A DNA stretch of 64,000 bases, taken from DATFDN01 sp963756495. Its GTDB lineage: Bacteria > Pseudomonadota > Alphaproteobacteria > Acetobacterales > Acetobacteraceae. Below are positions 9,197 through 18,683 of the stretch, one piece after another; positions within the stretch are counted from its first letter, which is position 1; each line of letters starts with the position of its first letter. The stretch covers positions 58,255-122,254 of the forward strand of contig CAVWNS010000013.1 of NCBI GenBank assembly GCA_963756495.1. The letters are read 5' to 3'. Below the pieces are notes generated by a model, which was not told the DNA's origin, ran no database searches, and saw nothing but the letters and a program-made list of their open reading frames with translations. The translations under genes and the position numbers were made by a program.

Positions 9197-9544
9197 ATGG
9201 ACCAGCCGGTGCATGATCCGGGCATGGAAGGACGCGTGGAGCGCCTCGAGCGCGACATAACCGACGTGAAGGCGGTCCTCGGCCGCCTGGAGCCAATGGT
9301 CGTCTCCATCCATGCTCAGATGCCGCATCTCGCGACCAAAGCGGAAATGGAGCGAATGCGGGCCGAACTGGATACGCGAATCATTGAGTTCCGAGGCGAG
9401 GTTCTCGTCGCGCTGGCCCAGAAACCTGGCTACGGCGCCATGTGGGCCATGGGCATCGCCCTGTTCACCTTGACTCTGACAGGTTTGGCAACAGGCGCCT
9501 TTTATTTGCCGCTCATGTCCAGGTTGTTGCACGTCACACCATGA
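9197..9544 (+). CDS. Small coiled-coil, single-pass membrane protein of unknown function
   Basis: This 115-residue protein is encoded between sucB and lpd, two bases after the sucB stop, and its stop overlaps the lpd start (ATGA). Residues 10-70 are charged and heptad-like (GRVERLERDITDVKAVLGRL and KAEMERMRAELDTR), suggesting a coiled coil. Residues 80-105 form one hydrophobic segment (MWAMGIALFTLTLTG). The layout resembles DUF1640/XhlA-type small coiled-coil membrane proteins, but I do not recognise a specific family. Its tight coupling on both sides implies co-expression with the dehydrogenase complex. A membrane-anchoring role for the complex is only an inference. Confidence 0.7.
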   Translation: MDQPVHDPGMEGRVERLERDITDVKAVLGRLEPMVVSIHAQMPHLATKAEMERMRAELDTRIIEFRGEVLVALAQKPGYGAMWAMGIALFTLTLTGLATGAFYLPLMSRLLHVTP

Positions 9545-10932
9545 CCGATCCCTTCGATGTCATCATCATCGGCGCCGGCCCCGGCGGCTATGTCTGCGCC
9601 TTGCGTGCCGCCCAGCTCGGCATGAAGGTCGCCTGCGTCGAGAAGCGCGCGACCCTCGGCGGCACCTGCCTCAACATCGGCTGCATCCCCTCCAAGGCGC
9701 TGCTGCAATCGTCGGAAAATTATACGGCGGCTACGCACGACTTCGCCGCGCACGGGATCGGCGTGGGCGCGGTCACGCTCGATCTCGCCCGCATGATGGC
9801 CCGCAAGGACGAGGTCGTGTCGGCCAACGTCAAGGGCGTCGAGTTCCTGTTCCGCAAGAACAAGGTGACCTGGCTCAAAGGCACCGCCCGCATCACCGCG
9901 CCCGGCACGGTGGAGGTGGACGGCACCGCCTACAGCACCCGGCACATCGTCATCGCCACCGGCAGCGACAGCGTGAACCTGCCCGGCCTCGATATCGACG
10001 AGCAGCAGATCGTCAGCTCGACCGGGGCGCTCGCGCTTCCCACGGTTCCCAACCGCCTCGCGGTCATCGGCGGCGGCTATATCGGGCTCGAACTCGGCAG
10101 CGTGTGGCGCCGGCTCGGTGCCGAGGTGACCGTCATCGAGTTCATGGAGCGCATCGTGCCGGCCATGGACGCCGAGGTCGCGAAGAGCTTCGAGCGCATC
10201 CTGACCCGGCAGGGGCTCAAATTCCGCTTGCGCACCAAGGTCGCCGGCGCGCGCGTGACCAATGCCGGCGTCGTGCTGACCCTGGAGCCGGACCGGGGCG
10301 GCGCGCCGGAGGAGGTCACGGCCGATGTGGTGCTGGTCGCCGTGGGACGACGGGCCAACACCGCCGGGCTTGGACTGGAAGCCGTCGGCGTCGCGCTCGA
10401 CGAGCGCGACCGGGTCGGCACCGACGCCCACTGGACGACCAACGTGCCCGGCATCCACGCGATCGGGGACGTGATCGCCGGCCCGATGCTCGCCCACAAG
10501 GCGGAGGAGGAGGGCGTGGCCCTGGCCGAGCGGCTTGCCGGCCAAGCTGGCCATGTCAACTACGGCGTCATTCCCGGCGTGGTCTATACGTGGCCCGAGG
10601 TGGCCGCCATCGGCCAGACCGAGGAGGAGCTGAAGGCTGGAGGGGTCGAGTACCGCATCGGCAAGTTCCCCTTCACCGCCAATGGCCGCGCCCGCGCGAT
10701 GGGCGACACGGATGGCTTCGTGAAGATCCTCGCCGACAAGGCCACTGACCGCATCCTCGGCGCGCACATCCTCGGACCCGATGCCGGCACGCTGATCGCC
10801 GAGCTGGCGACCGCGATGGAGTTCGGCGCCGCCGCCGAGGATGTGGCCCGCATCTGCCACGCGCACCCGACATTGAGCGAAGCCGTGAAGGAAGCCGCGC
10901 TGGCGGTCGAGGGCCGCGCGCTGCACATTTAG
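9541..10932 (+). CDS. lpdA: Dihydrolipoamide dehydrogenase (E3)
   Basis: This 463-residue flavoprotein reoxidises the dihydrolipoyl groups of SucB and reduces NAD. The FAD motif IIIGAGPGGYVCA is near the N-terminus. The redox-active disulfide is in GGTCLNIGCIPSK (near residues 41-46), the NAD-binding motif is GGGYIGLELGS near residue 180, and the C-terminal dimer-interface motif is HAHPTLSEA with the active-site histidine. All catalytic residues are present and the length is normal. Its start overlaps the stop of the small membrane protein, and pdxA follows after 4 bases. Confidence 0.95.
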   Translation: MTDPFDVIIIGAGPGGYVCALRAAQLGMKVACVEKRATLGGTCLNIGCIPSKALLQSSENYTAATHDFAAHGIGVGAVTLDLARMMARKDEVVSANVKGVEFLFRKNKVTWLKGTARITAPGTVEVDGTAYSTRHIVIATGSDSVNLPGLDIDEQQIVSSTGALALPTVPNRLAVIGGGYIGLELGSVWRRLGAEVTVIEFMERIVPAMDAEVAKSFERILTRQGLKFRLRTKVAGARVTNAGVVLTLEPDRGGAPEEVTADVVLVAVGRRANTAGLGLEAVGVALDERDRVGTDAHWTTNVPGIHAIGDVIAGPMLAHKAEEEGVALAERLAGQAGHVNYGVIPGVVYTWPEVAAIGQTEEELKAGGVEYRIGKFPFTANGRARAMGDTDGFVKILADKATDRILGAHILGPDAGTLIAELATAMEFGAAAEDVARICHAHPTLSEAVKEAALAVEGRALHI

Positions 10933-10936
10933 CGCC

Positions 10937-11929
10937 ATGAAGCCGCTCGCTCTCACCATGGGCGACCCCGCCGGCATCGGCGGCGAGTTGTCGCTCCGCG
11001 CCTGGCTGGCGCGCGGCGACGGTCCGTGCTTCTTCGTGCTGGACGACCCGGACCGGCTTCGCGCGGTCGGGCACGCCTTGCGCCTCCACGTGCCGATCGC
11101 AGAAATCGCCGATGCCGCCGCCGCGCCAGCCGTCTTTCCTCGCGCGCTGCCCGTCCTCGCCGTTCGGCTCGCGGTGCCGGCCGTGCCGGGGCGCGCCGAT
11201 GCGGCGAACGCGCCGGCCGTCATCGCCGCCATCGAACGCGCGACACGGCTCGCCCAGGCCGGCGAGGCCGGCGCGGTCGTCACCAACCCGATCAGCAAGG
11301 CGACGCTGTACGGCGCCGGGTTCGGCTTTCCCGGCCACACGGAGTTCCTGGCGGCGCTGACCGGCGTTCCGGGTCGCGAGGTGATGATGCTCGCCAGCCC
11401 GTTGCTGCGCGTCGTGCCCGTCACCGTGCATGTCTCGCTGCGCCGGGCGCTGGAGATGCTGAGCACGACCATCATCACCGCCGCCGCCCGCACCACCCAT
11501 GCCGCCCTGCGCCGCGACTTCGGACTGGTCCGGCCGCGACTCGCCATCGCGGGTCTCAACCCGCACGCGGGAGAGGGGGGCGCCCTCGGCCACGAGGACG
11601 CCGCGATCATCGCGCCGGCCATCACCGCGCTTCGCGGCGAGGGCCTCGACGTCTCCGGCCCCTGGCCGCCGGACACGATGTTCACCGAGGCGGCGCGGGC
11701 GCGCTACGACGCGGCCATCTGCATGTACCACGACCAGGCGCTGATCCCGCTCAAGACGCTCGACATGCGCCAAGGTGTGAACGTGACCCTCGGCCTGCCG
11801 ATCATTCGCACCTCGCCCGACCACGGCACCGCCTTCGACATCGCCGGCCGCGGCGTGGCGGAGCCCGACAGTCTGATTGCCGCTTTGCGTCTGGCCGCCG
11901 AGCTTGCCGCCCGGCGGTCAGCTCCGTGA
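10937..11929 (+). CDS. pdxA: 4-hydroxythreonine-4-phosphate dehydrogenase
   Basis: This 330-residue enzyme belongs to the pathway making pyridoxal phosphate: it oxidises 4-phosphohydroxy-L-threonine. It begins KPLALTMGDPAGIGGEL, the PdxA signature. Metal-binding histidines are visible in GFPGHTEFL, in VHVSL and in ICMYHDQALIP, with a C-terminal PDHGTAFDIAG motif. The gene lies four bases after lpd and is the last of the plus-strand TCA operon, so its expression is probably tied to it. A PdxA2-type enzyme acting on another phosphorylated substrate cannot be excluded. Confidence 0.92.
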   Translation: MKPLALTMGDPAGIGGELSLRAWLARGDGPCFFVLDDPDRLRAVGHALRLHVPIAEIADAAAAPAVFPRALPVLAVRLAVPAVPGRADAANAPAVIAAIERATRLAQAGEAGAVVTNPISKATLYGAGFGFPGHTEFLAALTGVPGREVMMLASPLLRVVPVTVHVSLRRALEMLSTTIITAAARTTHAALRRDFGLVRPRLAIAGLNPHAGEGGALGHEDAAIIAPAITALRGEGLDVSGPWPPDTMFTEAARARYDAAICMYHDQALIPLKTLDMRQGVNVTLGLPIIRTSPDHGTAFDIAGRGVAEPDSLIAALRLAAELAARRSAP

Positions 11930-11947
11930 GGCGGCGGCGCGCGGCAC

Positions 11948-13148
11948 TCAGCCCGGCGCGGCGCCTTGGATATTGACCAGCACGCCATAGAGCGACTGGC
12001 TCGCGGCCATGAACAGGAAGTCGCGCTTCGGGCCGCCGAAGGTCAGGTTGGCGCAGACCTCGGGCAGCCGGATGCGCCCGATCAGCTTGCCTTGCGCGTT
12101 CCAGACCGTCACGCCCGCGTAGCCGAGCGGCGCGTTGGAGCCGACCCACAGATTGCCGGCGCGATCGGCGCGCATCCCGTCCGGACCGCAATGCACGCCA
12201 TCGACCATGCAATCGGTGAACGGGCGCATGTTGGCCAGCTTCTGGTCCTGCACGTCGAAGACGGAGATGTTGCCCTTGCCGCCGGTCGTCTCGAAGGGGC
12301 CGGGACCCGTGCTGATGAGATAGAGCGTCTTGTAGTCAGGTGAGAAGCAGATGCCGTTGGGATCGGGCACCTGGCTCTCGGGCACCACCACGTCCAACCG
12401 CCCGCTCGGGTCCCAGCGATAGACGTTGGCCGGCAGCGCGCGCTTGGTGCCGCCGATCAGGCCCGTGCCGCCAACGCCGACGGACGGGTCATAGACGCCG
12501 TTCGGATTGGCCGAGCCGCCAGAGGCGTCCGGATGGCCCTCGGTAAGCTGGTCGCCATAGGTCGGGTCGGTAAACCAGATGCTGCCGTCCGGGTGCGGCG
12601 CGATGTCGTTCGGCGAGTTGAGCGGCTTGCCCTCGAAATTGTCGGCGAGAACCGTCATCGAGCCATCCGGCTCCCAGCGCACCAGCCGGCGGAAGAAATC
12701 CTGGCAGGAAATCTGCCGCCCCTGGAAGTCGAATGCGTTGCCGTTGCTGTTGTAGGACGGCCTGCGGAACGGCGTGACCCGGCCGGTTTCCCAGATATAC
12801 CGGTGTTGCACGTTGCCCTTCACGTCGCTGAACACGAGGTACTGACCCTCGCCCGACCAGGCCGGCCCTTCTGCCCATTGAAAGCCGGTCCCGAGCCGGT
12901 GGATGGCCGCCGAACCGACCAGGTACTGTTTGAATGATGGATCGATCACCAACACGTCGGGGTCGGGATAGATCGTGGGCGGCGCGAAGCGCCCCCACAG
13001 GCGGGGCGGGTTGCTGATCACCGTGGGCGGGTGGCCGAGCTGCGGACCTTGCTGGCCCCCCTGCTGGCCCCAGGCCAGTGTCGGCGCCAGCGACGGCGGC
13101 ACCTGCCAGCAATCCGCGGCGCGAAAGACCGGACGTGTGCATGGACAT
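11948..13148 (-). CDS. Tat-exported SMP-30/gluconolactonase-like beta-propeller protein (apparent frameshift)
   Basis: The protein of about 399 residues has a twin-arginine signal (SRRGLLAGAAVA) followed by a six-bladed propeller of the SMP-30/gluconolaconase type (NSPNDIAPHPDGSIWFTDPT, VPDPNGICFSPDY, DGVHCGPDGMRADRAGN). Metal-ligand segments of the family are present, so lactonase activity in the periplasm is plausible. The signal and the propeller are in different frames. One extra base near 13089 reads as GC-T-G before GCG, that is both GCT and GCG for one alanine. Removing it gives 400 codons. The start may be this ATG or the one six bases downstream, which has better spacing to GGGGAAGGA. 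Confidence 0.8.
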
Positions 13149-13237
13149 TTCCTTCCCCAACTTTTGTTCTGCGGGGCAAGCGGGCGCGCGGGCGGCATCA
13201 GGTCAATCCAACAGGGCGTGATAGAGCCGAAGGCAGT

Positions 13238-15160
13238 CTATTCCGCCGCCAGCGCGACCAGCTTGGGGCGCGGGATGTCCTTGCCGCTCAGCACCTCGTG
13301 GGCGAGCAGCGCCTGCGCGCCTTCCTCCAGGGCCGGGCGATTATCGCGCAAGATCATCAGCGCGCGCTTCAGCGCCGTCTCCAGATAGCCGCGCACCGCC
13401 GCGTCGATGTCGTGCGCCGTTTCCTCGCTGTAGCTCGCGCGTCCCCATAGCGGACCCTGCGGCTGGCTCAGGAACGGGCTGCTCTGGTCGGTGTCCCAGG
13501 CGACCGGGCCGAGCCGCGCATCCATGCCGTAGCGCATGACGATGGCGCGCGCGATGCCGGTTGCCTTCGTCAGGTCATCCGCCGCGCCGGTCGAGACGTC
13601 GGGGCCGATGATCGTCTCGGCCGCCCGCCCGCCGAGCAGCACCGTCATCTTGTCCAGCAGCTCCCGCCGGCTCATCAGGAAGCGGTCCTCGGTCGGGTGC
13701 TGCAACGTATAGCCCAGTGCGCCGACACCGCGCGGGATGATCGAGACCTTCTCCACCGGATCGGTGCCCGGGATCGCCAGCGCCACCAGCGCATGGCCCA
13801 TCTCGTGATAGGCGACGGTGCGCCGCTCGCTCGGGATCAGGATGCGGGACTTCTTCTCCAGGCCCGCGATGATCCGCTCGACCGCCTCGGTGAAGTCCTC
13901 CATCGCGACCGAGGACGCGCCGCGGCGCGTCGCCAGCATCGTCGCCTCGTTGGCCAGGTTGGCGAGGTCGGCACCGGTGAACCCCGGCGTCAGCGCGGCG
14001 AGATCCTCCAGCCGCAAATCGGGCGAGACCTGCTTGTCCTTCAGGTGCAAGCGCAGGACCTCCACCCGTCCCTTCTTGTCGGGGCGATCGACCAGCACCT
14101 GACGATCGAACCGGCCGGCGCGCAGCAGGGCCTTGTCCATGATCTCGGGCCGGTTGGTCGCGGCCAGCACCACGACGGGGGCGGCGACTCGTCGAACCCG
14201 TCCATCTCGGCCAGGAGCTGATTGAGCGTCTGCTCCTTCTCGTCGCCGCCCGCGATCGGCCCGGCGTTGCGCGCCCGGCCCAGCGCGTCCAACTCGTCGA
14301 TGAAGATGATGCAGGGCGCGGTCTTGCGCGCCTTCTCGAACAGGTCGCGCACGCGCGCCGCGCCGACGCCCACGAACATCTCCACGAACTCGGAGCCGTT
14401 GGTGGAGAAGAACGGAACCCCAGCCTCGCCGGCCACCGCGCGGGCAAGCAAGGTCTTGCCGGTGCCCGGCGGCCCAACCAGCAGGATGCCGCGCGGGATA
14501 TGCGCGCCGAGGCGGCCGAACTCCTTGGGGCGCTTCAGGAAATCGACGATCTCGCGCAATTCCTCCTTCGCCTCGTCCACCCCGGCGACGTCGGTGAATG
14601 CGTCTCGATCCCCGTCTCGGCCACCACCAGCTTGGCGCGGCTGCGGCCAATCCCCATCAGCCCGCCCAGGCCGCCGCCGCCCGCCCCGCCACCCATGAAG
14701 CGCGCTGCGGCGAACCAGATGCCCACGAACAGCAGCGGCGGAATGATCCATGACAGCAGTACGCCCGCGCCGGAATTCGCGTCGGCGCCGGAATAGACGA
14801 CGTCGTGCTTCTGCAACTCGGCCGCGAGGCTCGGCGCGACGGCCTGGGTGGTGAACGCGGTGTGTCCGTCCTTCCGCGCCTGGGTCAGGGTACCGCTGAT
14901 CTGGTTGCCCGAGACCTCGACTTGCTTGACCTTACCCTGATCCAACAGCGTCTGGAACTCGCTGTAGGGGATGACGTCGGACGCGCCCCGACCCGTCCTG
15001 CCGTTGCTGCCCGCAAACATCCCGCCGAGATCAGTGCGAATGGCACGAGCCACATCCACCAGAGCCGGAAAGCGTCCGGTTTGGGAAGCCGGGAGGCTTG
15101 CGGTTGAGCGGAGCCGGCACGCGTCCTCCTTACGGGCTCGGAACCCATGTCGGTCGCCAT
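13238..15160 (-). CDS. ftsH: ATP-dependent zinc metalloprotease FtsH (three apparent single-base losses)
   Basis: After correction this is a membrane-anchored AAA+ protease of 641 residues. It has TM1 (WWMWLVPFALISAG, near residue 34), a periplasmic segment with IPYSEFQTLL, and TM2 (SWIIPPLLFVGIWFAAARF). The AAA domain has Walker A GPPGTGKT, Walker B IIFIDELDA and the second region of homology ATNRPEIMDKALLRAGRFDRQ split at a frameshift upstream. The zinc site is HEMGH, with Met where HEAGH is usual. Bases are missing near 15018, 14604 and 14185, each at the third base of a codon (GG-, AC-, TC-). Adding three bases gives exactly 642 codons. All domains are intact, so I do not call it a pseudogene. 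It could be a secondary FtsH paralogue. Confidence 0.88.
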
Positions 15161-15213
15161 GATCCGCCAGACAACGCCGAAGTCGATCAAGACTTCGCGG
15201 ACCCGCGATCGAA

Positions 15214-15956
15214 TCAGCCCATGTAGGCGCCGCCATTCACGTGGATCACCTGGCCGGTGATGAAGCGCGCCAGCCGGGCCGCACAGGTAGCTGACCATCT
15301 CGGCGATCTCGGCGATGGTGCCGGGGCGGCCGGCGAGGTTGTCGGGCAGGTGCGCGCGCCCGGCATTGCCGCCGGCTGCATGGCCGCGGACGGTGTCGAT
15401 AGCGCCGGGCGCCACCGCGTTCACGGTGATGCCGTCCTTGGCGAGTTCGCGCGCCAGCGCGCGGGTGAGCCCGACCATCCCCGCCTTGGCGACCGCGACG
15501 TGCACCCGCCCGGTCGGCGCCGCGTGGGCCGAGATGCCGCCCAGATTGACGATGCTGCCCCCGCCGGCGCGCGCGATATGCGCCGCGGCGGCCTGCGCGC
15601 ACCAGAATGCGCCGTCGAGAGTGCTGCCCACGATCCAGCGCCACTCCTCGGCGCTGATCTCGGCCAACGGCGTCTGCCGGCGGACCGAGGCGTTGTTGAC
15701 CAGGACGTCCAACCGCCCGAATCGCGCACCGCCGCGTCGACCAGGCCGCGCGCCTGGGTGGGGTCGGCGATGTCGGCCAGATGCACCGCCGCCTCCGATC
15801 CGGCCTCGGCGACCAGCCGCGCCGTCTCCTCGCAGCCTCGCGCGAGCTGCGCGCGGTGACCAGGATGCGGTGGCCGTCGCGCGCCAGCGCCAGCGCGATG
15901 CCCCGGCCGATATTGTTCGCGCTGCCCGTGATCAGCGCGACCTTGCCGTCCGCCAT
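15214..15956 (-). CDS. Short-chain dehydrogenase/reductase (three apparent wobble indels)
   Basis: The corrected protein has 247 residues with an NAD(P)-binding Rossmann fold. The cofactor motif is the GSANNIG run near residue 11 and VLVNNAS follows the fourth strand. The catalytic serine region is VNLGGISAH; the usual YxxxK is replaced by HVAVAKAG, so the catalytic tyrosine appears to be histidine. The C-terminus is ITGQVIHVNGGAYMG. Wobble bases are missing near 15836 and 15720, and one is doubled near 15280 (GC-G-C before TTC). The net correction gives 248 codons. It is related to 3-oxoacyl-ACP reductases, but the substrate is unknown. It is divergent from the gene at 16041. Confidence 0.82.
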
Positions 15957-16040
15957 GTCGGTTCCTCCGCCTTGCGCGCGATTGGACTCGAAACCGGCCG
16001 TGGTGTGCAATGCCGCCGCGAGGAGCGGGAGGAGGACGCC

Positions 16041-16364
16041 ATGGCCAAGCCACCCTCGTCGGCGGCCCGCGACCGGGTTCGCGACACCGTCCCCAAGCTG
16101 ATCGACGTCACGGAAAAGGTCCTGTTCGGCGACATCTGGGAACGCCCGGAACTGTCCAAGCGCGACCGCAGCCTGATCACCTGCGCCGTGCTGGTCGCGA
16201 CCTATCGGCCGGAGCAGCTCAAGGGCCATCTCGGCCGCGCCCTGTTCAACGGGCTGAGCAAGGAGGAACTGTCGGAACTGATCACCCACGTCGCCTTCTA
16301 CGCCGGCTGGCCGGCGGCGATGACGGCGGCCAATATCGCGCGCGAGGTGTTCGCGGAGGAGTGA
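16041..16364 (+). CDS. Carboxymuconolactone decarboxylase-family protein
   Basis: This 107-residue all-helical protein belongs to the CMD/AhpD superfamily: FGDIWERPELSKRDRSLITCAVL and LKGHLGRALFNG with the H in the conserved position, then FYAGWPAAMTAA. The single Cys in ITCAVL is not in a CxxC pair, so it resembles the decarboxylase branch more than the AhpD peroxidase branch. GGGAGGAGG precedes the ATG. The next gene starts 5 bases after its stop, so it forms an operon with the dehydrogenase and phosphatase that follow. The true substrate cannot be inferred. Confidence 0.85.
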   Translation: MAKPPSSAARDRVRDTVPKLIDVTEKVLFGDIWERPELSKRDRSLITCAVLVATYRPEQLKGHLGRALFNGLSKEELSELITHVAFYAGWPAAMTAANIAREVFAEE

Positions 16365-16369
16365 GCGTC

Positions 16370-17321
16370 ATGGGAACCAGCAGCGTGCAGGTCGGATTCA
16401 TCGGCGTCGGCACCATGGGCGCCGGCATGGTCGCCAACCTCCAGAAGGCGGGGCACGCACTGGTGGTCCACGACATCCGCCGCGCGGCGGCGGAGCGGTT
16501 CGTGGCCGCCGGCGCGGTGTGGGCCGATACCCCGCGCGCGGTCGCCGAGCAGGTCGGACCTGGTGTTCACCTCGCTGCCCGGTCCGCCGGAGATGGAGGC
16601 GGTGGCGCTGGGCCCGACGGGCTGCTGGCGGGAATGCGCCCGGACGAGCGCCTATTTCGACCTGACGCACCAACGCGCCCACCTTGGTCCGCCGGGTCCA
16701 CGCCGAGTTCGCCGAGCGCGGCGCGCACGTGCTCGACGCACCGGTCAGCGGCGGCCCGCGCGGGGCGGCGAGCGGCAAGATGGCGATCTGGGTCGGCGGC
16801 GAGCAGGCGGTGTTCGACCGCTGCAAGCCGGTGCTCGACGCGATGGGCGATCAGGCCAGCATATCGGGCCGATCGGCGCCGGATCGGTCGCCAAGCTCGT
16901 CCACAACATGTTCGGCTACATCATGACCACCGGCATCGCGGAGGTCTTCACCATGGGCGTGAAGGCCGGGATCGAGCCGCTGGCGATCTGGGAGGCGGTG
17001 CGCCAGGGCGCGCTCGGCCGGCGCGGCGCGTTCGATGCCTTGCCCGACCAGTTCCTGTCCAACAGCTACGAGCCGCCCGCCTTCGCGCTGCGGCTGGCGC
17101 ACAAGGACGTCTCGCTCGCCTGCGCGCTGGGGCGCGAGATGGGCGTGCCGATGCGGCTCGCCAATCTGGTGCAGGCGGAGATGACGGAGGCGATGAACCG
17201 CGGCTGGGGGGATCGCGATTCGCGCGCGGCGATGCTGCTGCAGGTCGAGCGCGCCGGGGTGGAGATCGCGGTGGATCCCGAGCGCCTGCGCGCGGCCGTG
17301 GAGGCGATGCGCGGCCGATGA
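16370..17321 (+). CDS. 3-hydroxyisobutyrate dehydrogenase-like NAD(P)-dependent oxidoreductase (five apparent wobble indels)
   Basis: The corrected protein has 316 residues. It shows the N-terminal cofactor motif VGFIGVGTMGAGMVANL, the substrate segment DAPVSGGPRGAASGKM, the catalytic lysine region GAGSVAKLVHNM, and the all-helical C-terminal dimerisation domain. The five frame changes, at about 16556, 16610, 16660, 16675 and 16858, fall on third codon positions: three doubled bases (for example GTC/GTG and ACG/ACC) and two lost ones. The net change is one base and the corrected gene is exactly 317 codons. The substrate is a beta-hydroxyacid of unknown identity. Its stop overlaps the start of the phosphatase gene (ATGA). 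Confidence 0.83.
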
Positions 17322-18089
17322 CCGAGGCGTTGCCGCGCGTCCTGTCGCTGGAGGGAGCGTCCAACGTGCGCGACCTCGGCGGCTGCCGACGGCGGACGGC
17401 GGCCGGGTGCGTTTCGGCCGGGTGTTCCGCTCCGCCGCGCTGACCGGGCTGACCGCGCGGGACGCCGCGACGCTGGCGGCGACCGGAGCTGCGCACGGTG
17501 TCGACCTGCGTGGCCGGCGGGAGGCGGCGGAGGCGCCGTCGGCGCTCAGTGGCCTGCGGGCGTGACGGTGCATGCGCTGCCGATCGAGCCCTCGGTCGGC
17601 GCCTCGCTGCGCGACATCCTGGCCACGCGCGACGCCACCGGCGAGGACGTGCTGACGGTGATGCGCCAAGCCTACGTGGCCTACGCGCTGGACTGGTCGC
17701 ACCGCTACCGCGCGCTGTTCGCGCTGCTGCTCGACGAATCCGCGTTGCCGCTGCTGCTGCACTGCTCGGCCGGCAAGGACCGCACGGGCTTCGGCGCGGC
17801 GCTAATCCTGACGGCGCTGGGGGTGCCGCACGAGGCGGTGCGGGAGGATTATCTGGCGTCCAACAGGCTGTGGCGGGGAGACGCGGGGATCGCGGCGGGG
17901 CTGCCGCCGTCGATCGCGGAGGGGTTGCTGCGGGTACATGGGGAACTGCTGGACGCGGCGTTCGCGGCGATCAAGGGAGCGTATGGTGGATTTGAGCGGT
18001 ATGCGTCCGCCGTGCTGGGATTGGATGCCGGGCGGATGGCAAGTCTGCGGGAGCGGCTGGTGGGAGATCGAGGCGGCTTATGCCGCTGA
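17318..18089 (+). CDS. Tyrosine/serine protein phosphatase-family protein (four apparent wobble indels)
   Basis: The corrected protein has 257 residues. It begins with the NVRDLGG motif of the Y_phosphatase3 family and carries the active-site P-loop HCSAGKDRTG (CX5R), with the nucleophilic Cys and the phosphate-binding Arg. VVDLRGRREA is restored once two wobble sites near 17484-17503 are corrected (ACC/ACG doubled, GT- lost). Two other wobble losses occur near 17386 and 17562. The net correction gives 258 codons. Such enzymes dephosphorylate protein tyrosines or phosphoinositides. It is translationally coupled to the dehydrogenase upstream and overlaps the next gene by 10 bases. Confidence 0.82.
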
Positions 18090-18680
18090 GCATCACCGAT
18101 CACGGCCGCGCCAATCGAATGCAGCATTCCGCCAGGGGCTGTGCGGCAGTTCCACGGCGCTGTCGTTGTCAGGGGCGACGACAACATCCTGGAGATTGGC
18201 GAGGGCTGTCGGTGGACGAGCTTGAGCGTGGACCTCGGCTCGGACTGTCACGTCTCGATCGGGCGCGACGGCTCGCTCGGGCAGTTGCTGATCTTCGCGA
18301 TCCGCAGCGCCCGCACCGTCGTGGGCGACCGCTGCACCATTAACGGATTCGTGCGGCTGATGTCGCATGAACCCGCGTCGCTGACCCTCGGTGCCGACTG
18401 CTTGCTCGCCGGGTACGTGGACCTGACCGTCAGTGACATGCATTCGATCGTGGACATCGCGACCGGCGCGCGGCTGAATCCGGCACGCGATATCGTGTTG
18501 GGCGAGCGTGTCTGGCTGGCGCAGCGCACGCTGGTCCTGAAGGGTGCGCGGATCGGCGCCGGCAGCGTGATCGGGGCCGGATCGGTGGTAACGGGCGAGA
18601 TACCTGAGAACGTGATCGCGGCCGGCGCGCCGGCGCGGGTGCTTCGCCAGGGCGTGACCTGGCGGCCGGAGCTGATCTGA
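18080..18680 (+). CDS. Hexapeptide-repeat acyltransferase (LbH family; one apparent wobble indel)
   Basis: The protein of about 199 residues shows the left-handed beta-helix hexapeptide pattern: VVVRGDDNILEIGEG, VVGDRCTINGFV and the C-terminal IGAGSVIGAGSVVTGEIPENVIAAGAPARV. This is typical of O- or N-acetyltransferases acting on sugars. The ATG at 18080 overlaps the phosphatase gene. The frame from this ATG joins the main frame after one extra base near 18113 (GC-C-A before ATC, both alanine codons), giving exactly 200 codons. A shorter GTG start at 18141 needs no correction. The acceptor is unknown. It is the first of four group-transfer genes in a row. Confidence 0.78.
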
Positions 18681-18683
18681 CCG

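Noticed and set aside
13238..18089. Run of pseudogenes (ftsH, SDR, dehydrogenase, phosphatase)
   Set aside because: All domains and catalytic motifs survive, and indels fall only on third codon positions with no internal stop codons other than those caused by frame. Decay would not respect codon position.
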